Shown piece by piece: positions 1 through 9,880 of a stretch of DNA of 64,000 nt. The notes under the pieces are model-generated. The model was given only the letters and a program-made list of their open reading frames with translations, was not told the origin of the DNA and did no database searches. Position 1 is the first letter of the stretch; every line of letters begins with the position of its first letter. The position numbers and the translations under genes were made by a program. This stretch comes from Sphingobacterium alimentarium (GTDB taxonomy: Bacteria; Bacteroidota; Bacteroidia; Sphingobacteriales; Sphingobacteriaceae), in the NCBI RefSeq assembly GCF_004342685.1, contig NZ_SMBZ01000001.1, forward strand, positions 62,001 to 126,000, in the 5' to 3' direction.

Positions 1-79
1 TCTCTTTTTTACGTGTTAATGTATTATAAAGTACGAGATTGTGTTGCATATAGAACTTTAGTTGTTTTGATTGTAAAAA

Positions 80-1387
80 TTATTTTTGTCTGAAATACAC
101 TTGAATAGGCACGCCTGTAAAGTCAAAATTATCACGCAATTTATTCTCTACGTAACGCTTGTACGGATCTTTGATATACTGCGGCAGATTACAGAAGAAA
201 GCAAACATCGGTGCTTTACCCGGCAATTGAGTAGCATATTTGACTTTAATGTATTTACCTTTTACTGCTGGTGGCGGATAATTCTCGATCACACCCAACA
301 TTACTTCATTCAATTTTGAAGTAGGGATTTTTTTGGTTTTGTTACGGTGTACTTCCATCGCAGTTTCTACCACTTTGAAAATCCGTTGTTTCTCCGTCAC
401 CGATGTGAAAATAATAGGAATATCCGTGAATGGAGCTATTTTTTCTTTGATGCGAGCTTCAAACTCTTTCATCGTTTTATTATCCTTCTCGATAGTATCC
501 CATTTGTTGACTACAATGACAATACCCTTTTTATTTTTTTCTGCTAAGTGGAAGATGTTAATATCCTGCGCTTCGATACCATCATTGGCATCGAGCATCA
601 ACACGACAACATCCGAATCTTCTAGCGCACGGATGGTACGCATTACAGAATAAAATTCGATATCTTCATTTACCTTGCTCTTACGGCGAAGACCGGCAGT
701 ATCAACCAATAAAAACTCGTGACCGAATTGGTTATAATGGATTTTGATGGTATCACGTGTGGTACCAGCTATATCCGTTACAATATTACGATCTGTACCT
801 AACAAGGCATTCGTCAAGGAGGATTTACCTACATTCGGACGGCCTACGATAGTTACTTTAGGAAGGTAATCTTCTTCTTCCTCTTCTTCTGGCGATGGAA
901 AATGCGAAACTATCGCATCCAACAACTCACCTGTTCCTGAACCTGTAGCTGAGGAAACATTGTACACCTCACCTAATCCAAAAGCATAGAATTCAGAAGA
1001 TTCATGATGCAATTTGGCATGGTCTACTTTATTAGCCACGACATATACCGGCTTGGAGGTACGACGTAGTAAATCCGCTATCTCATCATCTAAATCTGTA
1101 ATTCCTACCTTTACATCTACCATAAAGATAATAACAGATGCTTCTTCGATAGCGATATGCACCTGATCACGGATAGCCTCTTCGAAGATGTCATCCGATC
1201 CATGCACAAAACCACCTGTATCTATTACAGTGAACTTTTTACCTATCCACTCTGCCATCTCGTAGTGACGATCACGTGTCACTCCACTAAAATCATCTAC
1301 GATAGCTTTTCTACTTTCCGTCAAGCGGTTAAATAGCGTCGATTTCCCCACATTGGGGCGACCTACAATTGCAACAATATTTGCCAT
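80..1387 (-). CDS. der: Ribosome-assembly GTPase Der (EngA)
   Basis: Essential GTPase that helps mature the 50S ribosomal subunit. Two tandem G domains are visible: P-loop 1 around residues 9-17 (GRPNVGKST) with DTGG at 56-59 and NKVD at 119-122, and P-loop 2 around 182-190 (GRPNVGKSS) with NKWD at 294-297. An acidic linker (about 167-173) joins them and a KH-like domain fills roughly 355-435. Length of 435 residues is normal for the family. The ATG at 1387 is followed directly by the first G domain. It is transcribed alone; a TAnnTTTG-like box lies about 70 bases upstream. Identification is secure. Confidence 0.97.
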   Translation of the reverse strand: MANIVAIVGRPNVGKSTLFNRLTESRKAIVDDFSGVTRDRHYEMAEWIGKKFTVIDTGGFVHGSDDIFEEAIRDQVHIAIEEASVIIFMVDVKVGITDLDDEIADLLRRTSKPVYVVANKVDHAKLHHESSEFYAFGLGEVYNVSSATGSGTGELLDAIVSHFPSPEEEEEEDYLPKVTIVGRPNVGKSSLTNALLGTDRNIVTDIAGTTRDTIKIHYNQFGHEFLLVDTAGLRRKSKVNEDIEFYSVMRTIRALEDSDVVVLMLDANDGIEAQDINIFHLAEKNKKGIVIVVNKWDTIEKDNKTMKEFEARIKEKIAPFTDIPIIFTSVTEKQRIFKVVETAMEVHRNKTKKIPTSKLNEVMLGVIENYPPPAVKGKYIKVKYATQLPGKAPMFAFFCNLPQYIKDPYKRYVENKLRDNFDFTGVPIQVYFRQK

Positions 1388-1456
1388 AATTTTTTTAAAA
1401 TTTTAAACTCGCGCGTTACCCTCACGGCAACTTATTTCAAAATGAAATATAGGCTA

Positions 1457-1464
1457 CAAAGTTA
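1457..1464 (-). promoter_or_regulatory. Putative -7 box of der
   Basis: Reads TAACTTTG on the minus strand, matching the Bacteroidota -7 consensus TAnnTTTG. It would give a leader of roughly 65 bases before the der ATG. No clear -33 TTTG is seen at the usual 19-20 base spacing. Confidence 0.45.
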
Positions 1465-1501
1465 CATAAAATAGCTGGTAATATTTTTAGAGATTCCATG
1501 C

Positions 1502-1534
1502 AAAAAAGAAAGGCAAGAAATTTCTTTCTTGCCT
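1502..1534 (-). terminator. Terminator downstream of susD
   Basis: On the minus strand a perfect 10-bp stem AGGCAAGAAA / TTTCTTGCCT with a GAAA tetraloop is followed by TTCTTTTTTG. It lies just past the susD stop codon and separates the SusCD unit from der. Confidence 0.85.
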
Positions 1535-1562
1535 CCTAATCAACCTATTATACTAATAAGAT

Positions 1563-3275
1563 TTAACTTGTTGGATTTTGCGTCAATGTGCCTGAATATG
1601 AATTGATTGCAGATTGAGGAATAAAGTAAATCACTCTAAAGTCCGTCGCTTTAATTTCTTCGAATTGTCTGTGCGGACCTGGGAACTCTCTCTTCAATGA
1701 CTTTCCATTTCTGAACACATCAAAACTTCTCTCTGCCTGATACGCCAATTCCAATTGACGTTCCTTGTCAATCAAATCTGCTGCATTCGAAGCATTTAAT
1801 GTTGCATAGCCGCCATTGATAATGGAACGGTTACGAATGGCATTCAAATCAGTCAATGAGGCACTGTAATTTCCTAATTTAGCGTACGCTTCAGCACGAT
1901 TTAGGTATACTTCGCCTAAGCGGCTAATCACTGGCGAATGCAAGTGAGAATCTTCTCCTTCACGCGAAGCTTTGGTGATATAGAACTGTGGATACACGCG
2001 ATTCAGATTGATAAAATAATCCAGCACACCTGTATAGCTACTACCGTCTGTATAAATGATTCGGTACACCCCTTGACTTGCATCCACAGGAATGAGTGTA
2101 AAAGTATTAGTACCCTCATTTGCTGTAATCGTAGACCCGGATCTCGTAACTACCGCTTGCACATAATTCAAGCTATTGTTTTCTTTTTTTATGAATCGGA
2201 ATACTTCAGTATATCCTCCTGTAGTCTCATCCTTTCTGTAAGTCGGCTCAATAAAGGCTGCTCGCGCATCTACGATTTTGTAATGATCCGGTCTCCAGTC
2301 ATTGCGGCCAGTTTCGTTCAATAAATCGATGTATTTGGCACTGGCGAACATTTCACCCCAACCCATACCACCGATATTGGCATACATACCACCTACGCCA
2401 TAGTAATGGTCATAACCAGAAAACTCGGATGCCACACGCTTGATAGCAAAAATTGTTTCATCATTATTTTCCGGAGTGAAGGTATTATACTTCATGAAAT
2501 CTTCACGCGACAGCAAATTATATTTATTTGAATTGATCACTTTCGTGCCGTAGTCTACCGCAAGTTGTGCATATTCTCTATTTGGCGTCTCATACGTACC
2601 ACTCATATACAGATATACTCTTGATAGCAGCGCCTGTGCAGCTTCTTTAGATGCGAATATAGGTCCTCGATCTACGGTGATCATCGTTTCTGCTTTCTTC
2701 AAGTCGTTGATGATCTGCTCATACGTTTCTTTTACGGTCGAGCGATCCGGTAATTCCAAATTATTTACCACATCATCTGGAGTTCCGTTTACAATAGGCA
2801 AACCTAGGTTTGTTTCTGGACTTTGATAGTAAGGTTTTCCAAATGCACGTACCAGATAAAAATACATCAGACCACGTATATAATAACATTCACCCAATTT
2901 ACTATCCGTTACCGCATCTTTACCTTCTTCAACCATTTTTATAATATTTGAAGATTGTGCGATTGCTTTATAACTCGCATCCCAAAAATTCGTTAACCTA
3001 TAATTGTTTGGCGTACGCGAGAAGGATATAAATTCATAGAATGCATCTGTAGAAGAACCTCTAATCATCATATTGTCGCCGGCATATTCGCCTAGACGAT
3101 GCATCGGATCGGACCAGGACTTCATTTGTGCATAAGCACCATTCAACAATGCATCCAAAGAAGCTTCAGGATTCGAAGAGATAGTCTCCGAGTCCATCGA
3201 GCCATATGGAAAGCGATCTACATCACACGAGGCGATTGATGCTGTTATAAATAATGCAAAAAATATCTTTTTCAT
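1563..3275 (-). CDS. SusD/RagB family outer-membrane nutrient-binding lipoprotein
   Basis: Surface lipoprotein that caps the SusC channel and captures glycans or other oligomers for uptake. The N-terminus is a lipoprotein signal peptide ending in the lipobox IASC with Cys17. The rest, about 20-570, has the TPR-rich SusD fold pattern: an N-terminal helical part with GAYAQMKSW and YFYLVRAFGKP motifs and a C-terminal part with EVYLNRAEAYAKLG and ERQLELAYQAERSFD. Length is typical. It follows its SusC partner by 18 bases, so they form one operon. The substrate cannot be read from the sequence, and no hydrolase lies next to it. Confidence 0.93.
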   Translation of the reverse strand: MKKIFFALFITASIASCDVDRFPYGSMDSETISSNPEASLDALLNGAYAQMKSWSDPMHRLGEYAGDNMMIRGSSTDAFYEFISFSRTPNNYRLTNFWDASYKAIAQSSNIIKMVEEGKDAVTDSKLGECYYIRGLMYFYLVRAFGKPYYQSPETNLGLPIVNGTPDDVVNNLELPDRSTVKETYEQIINDLKKAETMITVDRGPIFASKEAAQALLSRVYLYMSGTYETPNREYAQLAVDYGTKVINSNKYNLLSREDFMKYNTFTPENNDETIFAIKRVASEFSGYDHYYGVGGMYANIGGMGWGEMFASAKYIDLLNETGRNDWRPDHYKIVDARAAFIEPTYRKDETTGGYTEVFRFIKKENNSLNYVQAVVTRSGSTITANEGTNTFTLIPVDASQGVYRIIYTDGSSYTGVLDYFINLNRVYPQFYITKASREGEDSHLHSPVISRLGEVYLNRAEAYAKLGNYSASLTDLNAIRNRSIINGGYATLNASNAADLIDKERQLELAYQAERSFDVFRNGKSLKREFPGPHRQFEEIKATDFRVIYFIPQSAINSYSGTLTQNPTS

Positions 3276-3293
3276 AATTAATTTCCCTTGTTA

Positions 3294-6200
3294 TTAAAAT
3301 GTAACATTTAAACCAAAAACATACTTACGTACCGCTGGGTAAACTCCTGGACCTGCAGACGCAATAACCTCCCCATTGTCATTGGAAGGGATCTCTGGAT
3401 CAACTCCTGAATAATTTGTCACGGTAAATAAATTCTCACCCGTGAAGAAGAATCTTACATTATTAATTTTGTACTTACTTAAATCAACTTTGTAGCCCAA
3501 CGACAATGAACGTAATCTTAAAAAGCTACCATCTTCTAAATATCTTGACGATACTAAATTTCCTTTATCTTGGTTGTTGTATTTGGCAATAGGGTGTGTC
3601 GCATTATCACCTGGCTTTTCCCATCTTGACCATCCATCTTGTAATTTCATTTGATTTCTGTCCGTGTAAGTACCATCCGAATCATATTCTTGTCTAGCAT
3701 AATTGTAAATCTGTCCACCAATGGAATAACCCAATACCGCATTCAGATCGAAGTTTTTATAAGCCAAGAATGTGTTGATACCACCAAACAAGTCTGGATA
3801 TGATTTACCCAATCTTTGTTGAGTCGCTTCCGAATAATTTGTTGTAGTCTCTTTACTTGTTATATTGCCTTCGACATCTTTTGTATTCTTATACCACATT
3901 GGTGCTCCTGTGTCTACATTAACACCAGCCCATTCTGGCATATAGTACGTATTGATAGGTAATCCTACCTCTTGAATTCTACTAGCCGAACCAGCTATAC
4001 CTAAAGCATCACCAACGATAATTGGATTGACAACATATGTTCCATCAGATTGGCGTGTCGCGTATAATTGTGTCAACTTGTTTTTATTGTGGCCCAAATT
4101 AACATCCAACGACCATTGTAGATCATCAGTGCGGATAATGTCTCCTCCAATATTCAGTTCGATACCTTTATTATTCATCTCGCCGATATTTTTGTACACG
4201 GAACCTACACCCGTCATTTGAGAGATAGGAACATTTAGAAGGATATTCTCTGTATTCTTATTATACCAGTCGAAATTTAATCGCAAACGACTACTAAAAA
4301 ATGCCGCATCTACACCAAATCCTGTCGTTGCTGTTTCTTCCCAGGTTAGATTAGGATTACCAATCCTGCCAATCAAAGCACCTGGAAGACCATCATAACC
4401 TGCAGCTGCTGACACCGAATACAAATTGTATTGTGGATATAACTCTGAAGGTCTGTTACCTACAGTACCATGCGCCGCACGTAATTTTAAGTTATTAATC
4501 CAAGATACATCAAACCAATTTTCACGGTGAATGTTCCATCCCCCACTGATGGAATAAAAAGTTCCAAAACGTTTACCAAAATTGGATGCTTCATCACGAC
4601 GTAATGACACTTGCCCTAAATAGCGATCTTCATAGGAATAATTGACATTGGACAAATAGGACTGCGTAGCCCACTGTGTGATACCTCCTTTAGTACGTTC
4701 GGGCTTGGATACGACATCCAATACTTCAAATCCCGGAATAAAACCTGTACCGTACACATCAAGAGTTTTTGACGAATAGTCGTTAAACTCATAAGCAACA
4801 ATACCATTAAGGGCGTGACTTCCCCATGATTGGTTAAATCGCAACACTTGATTCGTGTATCGTCTCGTATATTCCGAACGATATTCCGCTAGGCGGCCAT
4901 TCACGCTTTCTCCTCCATTGGATCTAGGATCTGTATAGGAATTAGAACTATACGTGTTGAAGCGGTAATTATTAATGGAAGAAAAAGTAAGCCAATTCGT
5001 CAATTTCACATCGAAATCCATATTTCCCATTAATTCATAATTGGTATTTGCTCCTTTGTTCCATTGTAAATCATATAAATAGTTGGTATTTTGAGTATTT
5101 ACCCAACTACTTGAACGATGAGGAACCAGATTACCATTTTCGTCAAATGGACTATCCCAAGGTAAATTGGAGTACATAGCTGTCGTCGAATATTGTGCAT
5201 CTTCTACCCCTCTTCGTGCCCCGACTAACGAAGGCTTAATCGACAACCACTCAAAAGGTTTGTACACCGTGTTAATGCGTACATTGTAGCGGTCGTAATC
5301 ATAACCTTTTACAGCCCCCAGTTCATTATAGTAACCTAAGGAAAGATATGATTGTAACGTTTCACCACCCCCTTGAAGGGAAACATTGTGATTTTGCACA
5401 AAACCAGTTTTGGTAGCTAAATTCCACCAATCGAAATTACTATTTCTTAAATCATCGTTCCAGCGTGGAAAACTGATTTCATTAGCATTAGCAAAGGATT
5501 TATAGTAATCATACAACTCTTGTCCATTCATCACTTCAAGATTACCGTTGTTGAGTTGGTTGAAACCCAACTTGGTTGAATAACTCAAAGTCATTTTTTG
5601 TGCACTCGGTCTTTTTGTTGTTACTACAATTACACCGTTTGCACCTTGCGATCCATAGATAGATGTAGAGGCCGCGTCTTTCAATATGGTCATATTCGCA
5701 ATGTCATCGGGATTGATATCTCCAGGATTAGATCCTACTATAACGCCATCAATCACCCACAATGGACTTGTAGTACCGCCGATAGTGGCTTGCCCTCGAA
5801 TCACAACAGCCCCTCTCGCACCTGGACGACCTGAACCTGGCGCGACAAATACCCCAGCAGCCTTGCCATTCAACATATTTTCCACCGCAGGCGTCGTTAT
5901 ATCACGCAGCTTGGCACCAGATACCGATTGCAAAGATCCAGTAAGGCTCTCGCGCTTTTGTTGCGTACCGTAACCGACAACTACTACTTCTTCAATATCT
6001 TCGTTTGTGGAAGTTAGCACGACAGACATATTCGTACTGCTTACTACGACCTCTTTAGATTCATATCCAATAAGAGAAAATACCAATACATCACCGACAG
6101 CAGCCGAAATATTGAAATTTCCAGATACATTGGTGCTGGTAACTGTATTCTTGTCTTTGACTAGTACAGTGACTCCCGCAATAGGACCATTGGAATCAGT

Positions 6201-6365
6201 CACCACCCCTTGTATTGATGTTTGTTGTGCCAAATATAAATTCTCGAATTTCACATGCACAGGATGTGCTAGGGCAGTATGGGTAGAAAGCGTACTTAAG
6301 GCTAGCCCCCAAATTAATGCGTTTTTGCGATGAAAAGACCGCTTAGGTATAAATGTTTTACGCAT
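3294..6365 (-). CDS. SusC/RagA family TonB-dependent outer-membrane transporter
   Basis: TonB-dependent beta-barrel that imports the ligand delivered by SusD. The start is taken at ATG 6365 (MRKTFIPKRS), which is followed by a basic segment and a hydrophobic signal sequence; an upstream in-frame start at 6410 would add 15 unlikely residues. After the signal come a carboxypeptidase-regulatory-like domain (SIQGVVTDSNGPIAGVTVLV), a TonB-box-like IEEVVVVGYG, the plug domain (VIRGQATIGG, PLWVIDGVIV, ILKDAASTSIYGSQGANGVI) and the barrel ending in an aromatic-rich strand (VFGLNVTF). About 1023 residues, the usual size. It is first in the SusCD operon; two LacI-operator-like boxes lie upstream. Confidence 0.94.
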   Translation of the reverse strand: MRKTFIPKRSFHRKNALIWGLALSTLSTHTALAHPVHVKFENLYLAQQTSIQGVVTDSNGPIAGVTVLVKDKNTVTSTNVSGNFNISAAVGDVLVFSLIGYESKEVVVSSTNMSVVLTSTNEDIEEVVVVGYGTQQKRESLTGSLQSVSGAKLRDITTPAVENMLNGKAAGVFVAPGSGRPGARGAVVIRGQATIGGTTSPLWVIDGVIVGSNPGDINPDDIANMTILKDAASTSIYGSQGANGVIVVTTKRPSAQKMTLSYSTKLGFNQLNNGNLEVMNGQELYDYYKSFANANEISFPRWNDDLRNSNFDWWNLATKTGFVQNHNVSLQGGGETLQSYLSLGYYNELGAVKGYDYDRYNVRINTVYKPFEWLSIKPSLVGARRGVEDAQYSTTAMYSNLPWDSPFDENGNLVPHRSSSWVNTQNTNYLYDLQWNKGANTNYELMGNMDFDVKLTNWLTFSSINNYRFNTYSSNSYTDPRSNGGESVNGRLAEYRSEYTRRYTNQVLRFNQSWGSHALNGIVAYEFNDYSSKTLDVYGTGFIPGFEVLDVVSKPERTKGGITQWATQSYLSNVNYSYEDRYLGQVSLRRDEASNFGKRFGTFYSISGGWNIHRENWFDVSWINNLKLRAAHGTVGNRPSELYPQYNLYSVSAAAGYDGLPGALIGRIGNPNLTWEETATTGFGVDAAFFSSRLRLNFDWYNKNTENILLNVPISQMTGVGSVYKNIGEMNNKGIELNIGGDIIRTDDLQWSLDVNLGHNKNKLTQLYATRQSDGTYVVNPIIVGDALGIAGSASRIQEVGLPINTYYMPEWAGVNVDTGAPMWYKNTKDVEGNITSKETTTNYSEATQQRLGKSYPDLFGGINTFLAYKNFDLNAVLGYSIGGQIYNYARQEYDSDGTYTDRNQMKLQDGWSRWEKPGDNATHPIAKYNNQDKGNLVSSRYLEDGSFLRLRSLSLGYKVDLSKYKINNVRFFFTGENLFTVTNYSGVDPEIPSNDNGEVIASAGPGVYPAVRKYVFGLNVTF

Positions 6366-6452
6366 AGGATTATATGGTATAGTGTATAAATTAGTTATCT
6401 GGAGAGCCAAATTAGAGCATAATCTGATTAACTAAAAAGAAATACCAAACGA

Positions 6453-6482
6453 AATCGGTTGCGCAAATTGAGCAATCGGTTG
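6453..6482 (-). promoter_or_regulatory. Pair of LacI-type operator-like boxes upstream of susC
   Basis: Two identical copies of CAACCGATT (minus strand), at 6453-6461 and 6474-6482, are spaced 21 bases start to start, about two helical turns. The core AACCGATT fits the AAnCGnTT core typical of LacI-family operators. They lie about 90-115 bases upstream of the susC start and downstream of the tRNA terminator, the expected place for a regulator of this operon. No regulator gene is adjacent, so the binding protein is an inference. Confidence 0.4.
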
Positions 6483-6508
6483 TGTAAATTCCTTAAATAC
6501 ATAGGCAC

Positions 6509-6541
6509 AAAAAAAAGCCTCACACCGTAGTGTAAGGCTTT
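6509..6541 (-). terminator. Terminator of the initiator tRNA array
   Basis: On the minus strand an 11-bp stem AAGCCTTACAC / GTGTGAGGCTT (one G-U pair) with loop TACG is followed by a run of Ts. It starts 8 bases after the last tRNA and insulates susC from tRNA transcription. Confidence 0.88.
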
Positions 6542-6549
6542 ACCTTTAG

Positions 6550-6621
<72 letters not shown>

Positions 6622-6636
6622 TTGTATTTTGGATGA

Positions 6637-6653
6637 TCTAACCTTGCGTTAGA
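6637..6653 (-). repeat. Spacer hairpin between initiator tRNA copies 2 and 3
   Basis: Small inverted repeat TCTAAC/GTTAGA with a 5-base loop. The same hairpin, with one loop change, is in the other tRNA spacer, so it belongs to the duplicated unit. It may be a processing site for the polycistronic tRNA precursor, but it has no T-run and is not a terminator. Confidence 0.6.
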
Positions 6654-6665
6654 CTTTAATATTAG

Positions 6666-6737
<72 letters not shown>

Positions 6738-6754
6738 TTGTGTTTTCAAACAAA

Positions 6755-6771
6755 TCTAACCTCGCGTTAGA
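6755..6771 (-). repeat. Spacer hairpin between initiator tRNA copies 1 and 2
   Basis: TCTAAC/GTTAGA inverted repeat with a 5-base loop, matching the hairpin at 6637-6653 except for one loop base. The stretch from this hairpin to the following tRNA is shared, showing that the array arose by duplication of a unit of about 116-119 bases. Confidence 0.6.
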
Positions 6772-6784
6772 CTTTAAATTTTAG

Positions 6785-6856
<72 letters not shown>

Positions 6857-6974
6857 TTATATTTTATATGTCAAAATCTTTGTTCTTATATCAAAAATCA
6901 AAGATTATTTACTCCCTTAATTGGAGTACAAAGATATTATTTGTTTCTTTGTAAAACAAATAAATATCAAAAAA

Positions 6975-7853
6975 ATGTCGCATAAAGCTGGGTTCGTAAG
7001 TATAATAGGTAAACCAAACGCGGGTAAGTCTACGCTAATGAACGCTTTAGTGGGTGAAAAAATGTCAATTATCACTCCTAAAGCGCAAACTACTCGTCAT
7101 CGTATAATGGGGATTGTCAACGATGACAACCATCAAATTATCTTTTCGGACACTCCTGGAGTCATTACGCCTAAGTATTCTTTACAAGAATCGATGATGA
7201 GTTTTGTCGAAGGATCCCTTATTGACGCCGATATTATATTATTTGTGACTGATATCAATGAGAAGCACGATGAAAATGACGTGGTAGAAAAATTGACTAA
7301 AACATCGTCACCTATCGCCGTATTGATCAACAAAATCGATAAGTCCACCGAAGAACAGGTGAAAGAGAAAATAGAATATTGGAAAGAAAAGCTAAATCCT
7401 GAAGCTATATTTGCAATGTCTGCATTGCTAGGGTACAATGTTCCCCCAATATTGACTTACATCAAAGACAAACTTCCGATTCATCCGCCGTACTACGAAA
7501 AAGATGAATTGACGGATAAATCTATGCGTTTCTTTGCTTCTGAAATTATTCGTGAGAAGATCTTCAAACTGTATGCTAAAGAAATCCCATATAGCACTGA
7601 GGTTGCTGTCACTTCCTACAAAGAAGAGGGACACATCACGCGAATCTCTGCTGAAATATATGTAGAACGTGATTCCCAAAAGAATATCATCGTCGGCACA
7701 GGCGGATCCATGATCAAAAAAGTGGGAACCTATGCACGCCAAGATATTGAAGAATTTATCGGAGGAAAGGTATTTTTGGAAATATTTGTAAAAGTAGTTC
7801 CCGATTGGAGAGCCAAAAAGAATATCCTTAAAAGATTTGGTTATGAAGATTAA
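6975..7853 (+). CDS. era: Ribosome-assembly GTPase Era
   Basis: GTPase that binds the 3' end of 16S rRNA during 30S maturation. The start is placed at ATG 6975 (MSHKAGFVSI), because homologues begin just before the P-loop; an in-frame ATG at 6921 would add 18 residues unlike the family. P-loop GKPNAGKST at 12-20, DTPG at 59-62, NKID at 119-122, and a C-terminal KH domain with GTGGSMIKKVG. The resulting 292 residues are normal. It is transcribed away from the tRNA array and is followed by a terminator hairpin. Confidence 0.96.
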   Translation: MSHKAGFVSIIGKPNAGKSTLMNALVGEKMSIITPKAQTTRHRIMGIVNDDNHQIIFSDTPGVITPKYSLQESMMSFVEGSLIDADIILFVTDINEKHDENDVVEKLTKTSSPIAVLINKIDKSTEEQVKEKIEYWKEKLNPEAIFAMSALLGYNVPPILTYIKDKLPIHPPYYEKDELTDKSMRFFASEIIREKIFKLYAKEIPYSTEVAVTSYKEEGHITRISAEIYVERDSQKNIIVGTGGSMIKKVGTYARQDIEEFIGGKVFLEIFVKVVPDWRAKKNILKRFGYED

Positions 7854-7913
7854 CCTTAAATCTGCGGATCAATAGAATATTTAAATCCTATATAACTAGG
7901 TCTATAAATAATG

Positions 7914-7943
7914 AAGGAGAAGGATTAGTCCCTCTCCTTTTTT
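7914..7943 (+). terminator. Terminator downstream of era
   Basis: Stem AAGGAGA/TCTCCTT with a 12-base loop, followed by TTTTTT, about 60 bases after the era stop codon. Confidence 0.7.
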
Positions 7944-7992
7944 GCTGTAACTGGAATCTCTTTCTATATTTAATTAACCTGACGCTAGGAAA

Positions 7993-9807
7993 TTATTGTA
8001 CTTCGGTAGTTTGGAAATACGCACGTAGTGCTTTAATTTGTTTTAGATTCAGCACTTTTTTCAATTCTTCGTCCGGTTGTTCTTTGATCCTTTTGACAGA
8101 TTTAAAAGTCTTTAATAATTTCTCAACCGTTGTTTTGCCTATGCCCGGAATATTTTCCAATTCGGATACAAAAGTTTTGCGACTGCGCTGATTCCGGTGA
8201 AAAGTTATACCAAATCGGTGCGCTTCGTCCCGCAAATGCTGTATAATTTTTAACGTTTCGGATTTCTTGTCCAGATATAAAGGATACTGATCGCCCGGAT
8301 AATAAATTTCTTCCAATCGCTTCGCAATACCAATGACTGTCACTTTCTTATCAATACCCAATAATCGCAAGCTTTTCAAAGCAGCGCCCAGTTGCCCTTT
8401 ACCCCCATCAATTACGATTAATTGAGGCAGATCATGCCCTTCATCCAACATCCGTCTATAACGTCGGTGAACAGCCTCCTCCATGGTAGCAAAGTCATTT
8501 GGCCCTTCAACTGTCTTCACATTAAAATGCCTATAATCTTTCTTAGCCGGCTTAGCATCCCGGAATACGACAATGGCCGAGACTGGAAAATTCCCCTGTA
8601 TATTGGAGTTGTCAAAACACTCAATATGTCGAGGAAGCACATTGAGTCTAAGGTCTTTTTGCATTTGAAGCAACAGACGCTCAGTACGAACTTCGGGATT
8701 CAGCTTTTCATACTGCAGCATACGTTCTTTTTTGAAATAGGCTACATTCTTAAGTGACAGATCCAACAATTTGCGCTTATCACCCAACTTTGGCACATGA
8801 ATTTTCACCTCTTCAGGTATCGCCTCAATAGCTAAGTTGAACGGAACTATTATCTCTCGAGACAATGATTTGTACCGATTCCGAATCTCCGGAATAGCGA
8901 TTTGTAGAAGTTCTTCATCGGATTCATCAAGACGCTTTTTCATTTCCAATGTTTGCGTCTGAATCACTACACCATTCATTACTTTCAAGAAATTCACAAA
9001 GGCCAGACTATCATCCGAAGCAATGCTGAATACATCTACATTGCTGATGGAAGCACTCACGACGGTGGATTTGGACTGATAATTTTCTAATTTGTCGAGT
9101 TTATTTTTGAGGTGATGTGCTGCTTCAAAATTCAAAGCCGTTACGGCTCCGTTCAGCTGCTCTTTTATCCTCGTTTTCACTACCGAAATTTTACCATTCA
9201 GAATATCCTTGATATCAGACAAATTTTGTTCGTAATCTTCCAATGTCTGCAGGGCTTCGCAGGGCCCTTTACAATTGCCTATTTGATACTCGAGGCAGAC
9301 TTTATATTTTCCTTTAGCGATCTGCTCAGGATGTAGATTCAAGTTGCAGGTACGCAGCGGAAATAGTTCTCTAATGGTATCCAAGACAATATGCATCATT
9401 CCCACTGAAGCGTATGGACCAAAATAGGTAGAACCGTCTTTAATATATTTGCGGGTCCAAAACACCCGGGGGAAAGGTTCGTTTTTGATGACAATCCAAG
9501 GATAGGTCTTATCATCTTTCAGCATGACATTGTAGCGAGGTTTATGCTTTTTGATTAAATTGTTTTCCAACAACCAAGCATCGATCTCCGTGTCAACTAT
9601 GGTGAAAGCAATGCGCTGGATTTTACGCACCAGCACCCGTGTTTTTGAGTTGAGTTGTCGGTCATTGACAAAATAGGAGCTTACCCGATTCTTTAAATCC
9701 TTTGCCTTACCCACATAAATCAACACATCCTCTTTATCAAAATATTGATAAACCCCAGGCTTATGCGGAATCTTCTTTAACTCTTCTTTATAATTAAACG
9801 AACTCAT
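7993..9807 (-). CDS. uvrC: Excinuclease ABC subunit C (UvrC)
   Basis: Dual nuclease subunit of nucleotide excision repair, making both incisions around a UvrB-bound lesion. The N-terminal GIY-YIG domain has KPGVYQYFDKEDVLIYVGKA (about 18-37 from the chosen start). Then come a UVR coiled-coil motif near 200, the RNase H-like domain with ECFDNSNIQG and VIDGGKGQLGAAL, and a C-terminal helix-hairpin-helix with LENIPGIGKTTVEKLL. Start set at ATG 9807 (MSSFNYKEEL); the frame also opens with a TTG at 9816. The 604-residue length is typical. Single-gene unit. Confidence 0.95.
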   Translation of the reverse strand: MSSFNYKEELKKIPHKPGVYQYFDKEDVLIYVGKAKDLKNRVSSYFVNDRQLNSKTRVLVRKIQRIAFTIVDTEIDAWLLENNLIKKHKPRYNVMLKDDKTYPWIVIKNEPFPRVFWTRKYIKDGSTYFGPYASVGMMHIVLDTIRELFPLRTCNLNLHPEQIAKGKYKVCLEYQIGNCKGPCEALQTLEDYEQNLSDIKDILNGKISVVKTRIKEQLNGAVTALNFEAAHHLKNKLDKLENYQSKSTVVSASISNVDVFSIASDDSLAFVNFLKVMNGVVIQTQTLEMKKRLDESDEELLQIAIPEIRNRYKSLSREIIVPFNLAIEAIPEEVKIHVPKLGDKRKLLDLSLKNVAYFKKERMLQYEKLNPEVRTERLLLQMQKDLRLNVLPRHIECFDNSNIQGNFPVSAIVVFRDAKPAKKDYRHFNVKTVEGPNDFATMEEAVHRRYRRMLDEGHDLPQLIVIDGGKGQLGAALKSLRLLGIDKKVTVIGIAKRLEEIYYPGDQYPLYLDKKSETLKIIQHLRDEAHRFGITFHRNQRSRKTFVSELENIPGIGKTTVEKLLKTFKSVKRIKEQPDEELKKVLNLKQIKALRAYFQTTEVQ

Positions 9808-9819
9808 TAACGTCAAATA

Positions 9820-9859
9820 AAAATGCCAGACAACAAATTACAAAAATTCATTGTCTGGC
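9820..9859 (-). terminator. Terminator downstream of the PBP1A gene
   Basis: Minus-strand stem GCCAGACAA / TTGTCTGGC (9 bp, 17-base loop) followed by ATTTTTATTTG. It lies between the PBP1A stop codon and the uvrC start, so uvrC probably has its own promoter in or after this hairpin. Confidence 0.7.
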
Positions 9860-9880
9860 GCATTATTTATTAAAAATATT

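Noticed and set aside
1..79. Partial gene at the left edge
   Set aside because: The 79 bases have no convincing coding frame in continuity with a known product; nothing can be assigned.
86..653. Plus-strand open frames of 66-106 codons opposite der
   Set aside because: They lie antisense within der, have no family resemblance, and low-complexity Ser/Thr/Phe-rich translations typical of reverse-strand shadows.
1563..6365. Complete polysaccharide utilisation locus around SusCD
   Set aside because: No glycoside hydrolase, lyase or sensor gene is adjacent; only the transport pair is present.
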